Below, piece by piece: positions 6,016-8,379 of a stretch of 8,379 bases of DNA. Location of the stretch: contig JBAYQE010000107.1 of assembly GCA_041677345.1 (NCBI GenBank), positions 1-8,379 of the forward strand. The letters run 5' to 3'. How positions within the stretch are numbered: the first letter of the stretch is position 1; every line of letters begins with the position of its first letter. The translations under genes were made by a program, and so were the position numbers. This DNA comes from JALOAT01 sp041677345 (GTDB lineage: Bacteria > Pseudomonadota > Gammaproteobacteria > Thiohalomonadales > Thiohalomonadaceae). Below the pieces are notes generated by a model. It was not told the origin of the DNA. It made no database searches and saw only the letters and a list, made by a program, of their open reading frames with translations.

Positions 6016-6453
6016 TCAAACAGACGGCCCCGGCAGCTGACCGGTTTCGCGCCAGCGGCGGTAGTCGTCCAGGATGCGGGCGTGGTCGAAGGCGAGCGGT
6101 GAAGGCAGCGCATCCAATGGGTAGATGGCCAAGGCCCGCGCGTCGTCGTGGGCCTCCGGCTCACCTTCGGCCTCGGCCACGTAGACCACGCTCACGGTCT
6201 GGCCGCGCGGGTCCCGGGCGGGATCGGAATAGACACCCAGCAGGACAGTGAGGCGTACGTGCAGCCCCGTTTCTTCCAGGGCTTCACGTACCGCCGCCTG
6301 CTCCACGGTTTCGCCGACATCCATGAAGCCGCCCGGGATGGCATAACCCGGCGGCGGGTATTTGCGTTCGATGAGCACGATGGGCCGGCCGGGCCGATCC
6401 ACCAGCTCGATGATGGTATCCGCGGCGATGGGTGGGGTGACGGGGCGGGCCAT
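6016..6453 (-). CDS. Nudix hydrolase
   Basis: A 145-residue protein of the Nudix superfamily, which hydrolyses nucleoside diphosphates linked to another moiety with Mg2+ or Mn2+. The full Nudix box is present at residues 42-64: G-x5-E-x7-REALEETGL, with the metal-binding glutamates in place. The preceding IERKYPPPGYAIPGG is the usual strand leading into the box in ADP-ribose-pyrophosphatase-like and related house-cleaning members. Substrate cannot be told from sequence alone. Length is normal for a single-domain enzyme. The start at 6453 is the first Met of the conserved region; no strong Shine-Dalgarno precedes it. It lies 56 nt after the thioredoxin gene in the same direction, so co-transcription is plausible. 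Immediately after its stop begins inverted-repeat element 2, which may weaken or end read-through into the MoxR gene. Confidence 0.95.
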   Translation of the reverse strand: MARPVTPPIAADTIIELVDRPGRPIVLIERKYPPPGYAIPGGFMDVGETVEQAAVREALEETGLHVRLTVLLGVYSDPARDPRGQTVSVVYVAEAEGEPEAHDDARALAIYPLDALPSPLAFDHARILDDYRRWRETGQLPGPSV

Positions 6454-6509
6454 GAGTCCGTGCGATGCGGTGAGGCGTAACGGGTTACGTCACGCCCGCA
6501 CCCAGCGGC

Positions 6510-6881
6510 TTAACTCTTCTGCTGCTGTTCTTCCGTGATCTGGCGGTGCACCTCCGCCATGTCGATCTCGGCGGCCTTCTGGATCAGGTCTTCCAACTGA
6601 TTGCCGGGCAGCGCGCCGGGCTGGGAGTAGAGGATCACCTGCTCGCGGAACAGCATGAGGGTGGGAATGGAACGGATCTGGAAGTGGCCGGCCAGTTCCT
6701 GCTGTTCCTCGGTGTTCACCTTGGCAAACACGACGTCGGGGTGCTTCTCGGACACATCCTCGTACACGGGTGCGAAGGAGCGGCACGGTCCGCACCACGG
6801 CGCCCAGAAATCGACCACCACGAAGGGATTGCTGGTCACGATTTCTTCGAAATTGTCCCGGGTAAGTTCTACAGTCGCCAT
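6510..6881 (-). CDS. Thioredoxin
   Basis: A cytoplasmic thiol-disulfide oxidoreductase of 123 residues. It has the classic active site WCGPC at residues 29-33, preceded by VVVDFWAP, and the cis-proline loop SIPTLMLF (P73). The second half ends with the usual GALPGNQLEDLIQ helix. It is about 15 residues longer than E. coli TrxA because of a charged, Gln-rich C-terminal tail (IDMAEVHRQITEEQQQKS), which looks like an amphipathic helix. There is no signal peptide. AGGAG at 6888-6892 on the minus strand, six nucleotides before the ATG, fixes the start. It could be a second, non-essential thioredoxin; I give no gene symbol because the paralogue cannot be decided. Its neighbours are hslR upstream (112-nt gap, no clear promoter recognised) and the Nudix gene downstream. 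Confidence 0.96.
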   Translation of the reverse strand: MATVELTRDNFEEIVTSNPFVVVDFWAPWCGPCRSFAPVYEDVSEKHPDVVFAKVNTEEQQELAGHFQIRSIPTLMLFREQVILYSQPGALPGNQLEDLIQKAAEIDMAEVHRQITEEQQQKS

Positions 6882-6993
6882 GCTTGTCTCCTGTTGCTGA
6901 AACGGCCACCACGGCGACCGTCGTTGAAAAAACTATGGGCAAGTGTACCGCTTCACTCCTCGCGGCACCTTCTGCGGGATGCGCCTGCAGTGC

Positions 6994-7380
6994 TTAGCCG
7001 CCGTCCCGTGTGAAACGCATGAGACGCCGACGGTCACGTTTGTCCGGGCGCCGCTCCGGCGCCGGCGCCAGCAGCGCACCCAGTCGATGCTGCTCGGCCG
7101 CTTCCTCACGCCTCCGACGGCTCTCGGCGGTCTCCTCGTAGAGCAATTGCGCCTCACTGGCCGGGCCGCGGCGCTCTGAGAGCGCACGCACGCGCACCAC
7201 AAACACCTGGGTGCCCTTGCGGATGGTGATTTCGTCATCGGGTTTCATGGGCCGCGCCGGTTTCGCACGGGCACCGTCCACGTCCACATGACCGGCATTG
7301 ATCGCATCGCTGGCAAGGGCGCGGGTCTTGTAGAAGCGCGCTGCCCAAAGCCATTTGTCGAGCCTTACCTTGTCACTCAT
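6994..7380 (-). CDS. hslR: Hsp15-like S4-domain RNA-binding heat shock protein
   Basis: Hsp15 binds free 50S subunits that still carry a nascent-chain tRNA and helps recycle them after heat stress. The 128-residue product has an S4 RNA-binding domain at about residues 4-60, with the signature RLDKWLWAARFYKTRALASDAINAGHV in two overlapping blocks, VDVDGARAKPARPMKPDDEITI, and then a very basic, Arg-rich C-terminal tail, as in the E. coli protein (about 133 residues). Its ATG overlaps the stop of the upstream zinc-ribbon gene by four bases (ATGA), so translation is coupled. Related S4 proteins such as RluA-type synthases are ruled out by the short length and lack of a catalytic domain. Confidence 0.95.
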   Translation of the reverse strand: MSDKVRLDKWLWAARFYKTRALASDAINAGHVDVDGARAKPARPMKPDDEITIRKGTQVFVVRVRALSERRGPASEAQLLYEETAESRRRREEAAEQHRLGALLAPAPERRPDKRDRRRLMRFTRDGG

Positions 7381-7583
7381 TCGCCGGTCAGCAACTCATG
7401 GTAGTAATCCATGGCGAGCAGCGCCTGATCCTGGCTCTCGCAAGCGGGGCAACGCAGCGCCATGACGACACCCAGGGCCTCGGGGTCCGTGTAGGACTCC
7501 CCGGCCACGGGCCGGTATTCGAGCATGCCCTCGTAGCCACAATCCAAACAGGTGCCCCAACCCTTGTAGGTCTTGTCGTTCAT
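7377..7583 (-). CDS. Small zinc-ribbon protein
   Basis: A 68-residue protein with two CxxC knuckles, CLDC at residues 12-15 and CPAC at 45-48, that should hold one structural zinc ion in a rubredoxin-like ribbon. The ~30-residue loop between them contains EYRPVAGESYTDPEALGVVM. A short acidic tail follows. I do not recognise a named family. The frame is open 17 codons further upstream, but the ATG at 7583 begins just before the first knuckle and has GGAGG 11 nt upstream. The overlap of ATGA with hslR shows the two are one transcription unit, hinting at a link to ribosome or RNA biology; that is inference from position. A TATAAT-like CATAAT lies about 30 nt upstream of the start, but no good -35 element accompanies it. 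Confidence 0.82.
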   Translation of the reverse strand: MNDKTYKGWGTCLDCGYEGMLEYRPVAGESYTDPEALGVVMALRCPACESQDQALLAMDYYHELLTGE

Positions 7584-7629
7584 CCGCCGTACGGCCTCCG
7601 GAATGGGACATATTATGGCCCAGAGCCGT

Positions 7630-7649
7630 GCCACTTCCGTGGCTTTTTT
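7630..7649 (+). terminator. Intrinsic terminator on plus strand
   Basis: GCCAC-TTCC-GTGGC forms a perfect 5-bp GC-rich stem with a four-base loop, followed directly by six T residues (7644-7649). This is a textbook Rho-independent form on the plus strand. No plus-strand gene precedes it in the window: the genes to its left are all on the other strand. It would stop antisense transcripts over the hslR region before the chemotaxis gene, or it marks a lost gene or small RNA. Confidence 0.6.
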
Positions 7650-7734
7650 CCCGCTGCGTCACAGTTAAAGGTTTGCTCGGCACGTTCAGTTACAGTGATT
7701 GGGTTGGATAGTCCCGAATCCAAGGGCGTCGTCC

Positions 7735-8379
7735 GTGAACATCCTGCACAGCCTCAGTCTCAAATTCCGCCTCGTGTTACTCACTGCGGCCTTCAGCGTG
7801 CTCCTGCTGGTCGTCGGTGCCTTCGGCATGCTTGCCATGAGTACCGCCGAGCTGCGAATGGTGGCTCTGTATGAGCAAAACCTGGTGCCTTCCAGCGAAC
7901 TCAGCCGCGTGCTCGAACACATGCAGGTGGCGCGCACAGGTGCTGCTGAGCCTGCAGCACGATCCTGCGTCGGCCTTCGCCGCAATGCATGATCACCCCC
8001 TCGACACGCACACCAACACGGTGAATGCTGCCACCGGCGAGGCCTGGGCCAGCTGGAAGCGCTACCGTGACAGTATCCCTGCGGAAGACCTCGCCGCCAA
8101 CAAGACTGCGGTCGAATTCACCACATTGTTCGAGCGCTTTTTCAGTGAAGGTATCGATCCTGCGCTGGCATTGCTCCAGGCGGGTCGCTATGCGGATGCA
8201 AACCTGATTGTGCTGCGCAACATCCTCACTCGATACCATCGTGAGCGCGGTCAAGACCATCAACGACATGAACACCCAAATCGCCAGCGCCTCGGAGGAA
8301 CAGAGTGCGGTGGCCGAGGAGATCAACAAGAACATCACCAACATCAGCGATGTCGCCCAACAGACCGCGACGGGCGCTG
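7735..8379 (+). pseudogene. Methyl-accepting chemotaxis protein, broken and truncated by window end
   Basis: A chemoreceptor gene in pieces. From the GTG at 7735 (AAGGG eight nucleotides upstream) the frame gives NILHSLSLKFRLVLLTAAFS with a first membrane helix at about residues 12-34, then the start of a four-helix-bundle periplasmic sensor. Near 7936 the sense frame shifts: one extra base, or two lost. It continues as QVLLSLQHDPASAFAAMHD through LLQAGRYADANLIVLRN (about 8221). A third frame then gives SLDTIVSAVKTINDMN and IASASEEQSAVAEEINKN, which belongs to the C-terminal helix of the cytoplasmic signalling domain. The last sensor helix, second membrane span, HAMP domain, first methylation helix and the kinase-contact tip are all missing between. 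As read, it cannot make a working receptor. An assembly mis-join is the main alternative to real decay. Confidence 0.78.

Noticed and set aside
6476..6489. CGTAAC-GG-GTTACG palindrome between the thioredoxin and Nudix genes as a terminator
   Set aside because: The stem is only six pairs with a two-base centre, is not GC-rich and has no T-tract, so it is more likely chance or a weak protein site.
7666..7712. Sigma-28 or sigma-70 promoter for the chemotaxis gene
   Set aside because: TAAAG at 7666 lacks a GCCGATAA-like -10 at the right spacing. TTCAGT-N16-GATAGT matches sigma-70 consensus at only 3 and 4 of 6 positions.

Overview
The window looks like a chromosomal segment of a high-GC gammaproteobacterium. 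The coding stretches are GC-rich by eye. The gene set (ferrochelatase HemH, Hsp15/HslR, thioredoxin, Nudix hydrolase, MoxR ATPase with a VWA protein) and a GTAG-headed REP doublet all fit that group. A sulfur-oxidiser-like lineage (Chromatiales or Ectothiorhodospiraceae type) is possible, because one operon protein resembles what I recall of proteins annotated as DsrS. That placement is inference from memory, with no search behind it.

Layout. Positions 1-363 carry no gene I can support; the first 240 bases are visibly AT-richer and contain small dyads. All intact genes lie on the minus strand, so read right to left they run: a 68-residue zinc-ribbon protein overlapping hslR by 4 nt (7583-6994); a thioredoxin (6881-6510); a Nudix hydrolase (6453-6016); a repeat-filled gap (5768-6005); a MoxR-type AAA+ ATPase (5630-4587); a second repeat-filled gap (4451-4575); a protein with an N-terminal HExxH motif and a C-terminal VWA domain (4436-3201); a helical protein of about 370 residues (3200-2085); a 182-residue protein of unknown function (2085-1537); a candidate terminator; and hemH (1344-364). 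The only plus-strand gene starts with GTG at 7735. It is a methyl-accepting chemotaxis protein with a frameshift near 7936 and a large internal deletion near 8220, and it runs off the window's right edge.

How the genes work together. The MoxR, HExxH/VWA, ORF371 and ORF182 genes are packed head to tail; the last three are joined without gaps (TGA then ATG, and TGATG). MoxR ATPases paired with VWA proteins usually act as chaperone-like machines that activate or mature metalloenzymes and other complexes (CbbQ/CbbO, NorQ/NorD, RavA/ViaA). No obvious client enzyme is encoded here; the two uncharacterised proteins are candidate partners or adaptors. The zinc-ribbon/hslR pair, thioredoxin and Nudix genes are ordinary housekeeping or stress functions.

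The most unusual non-coding structure is a pair of related inverted-repeat elements (4451-4575 and 5768-6005). Their ~36-nt arms are built from degenerate 9-nt units (CGCAAAGGN or CGCGGAGGN). Each begins 10-11 nt after the stop codon of a minus-strand gene. The larger one encloses a perfect 24-bp inverted REP pair (REPIN-like).
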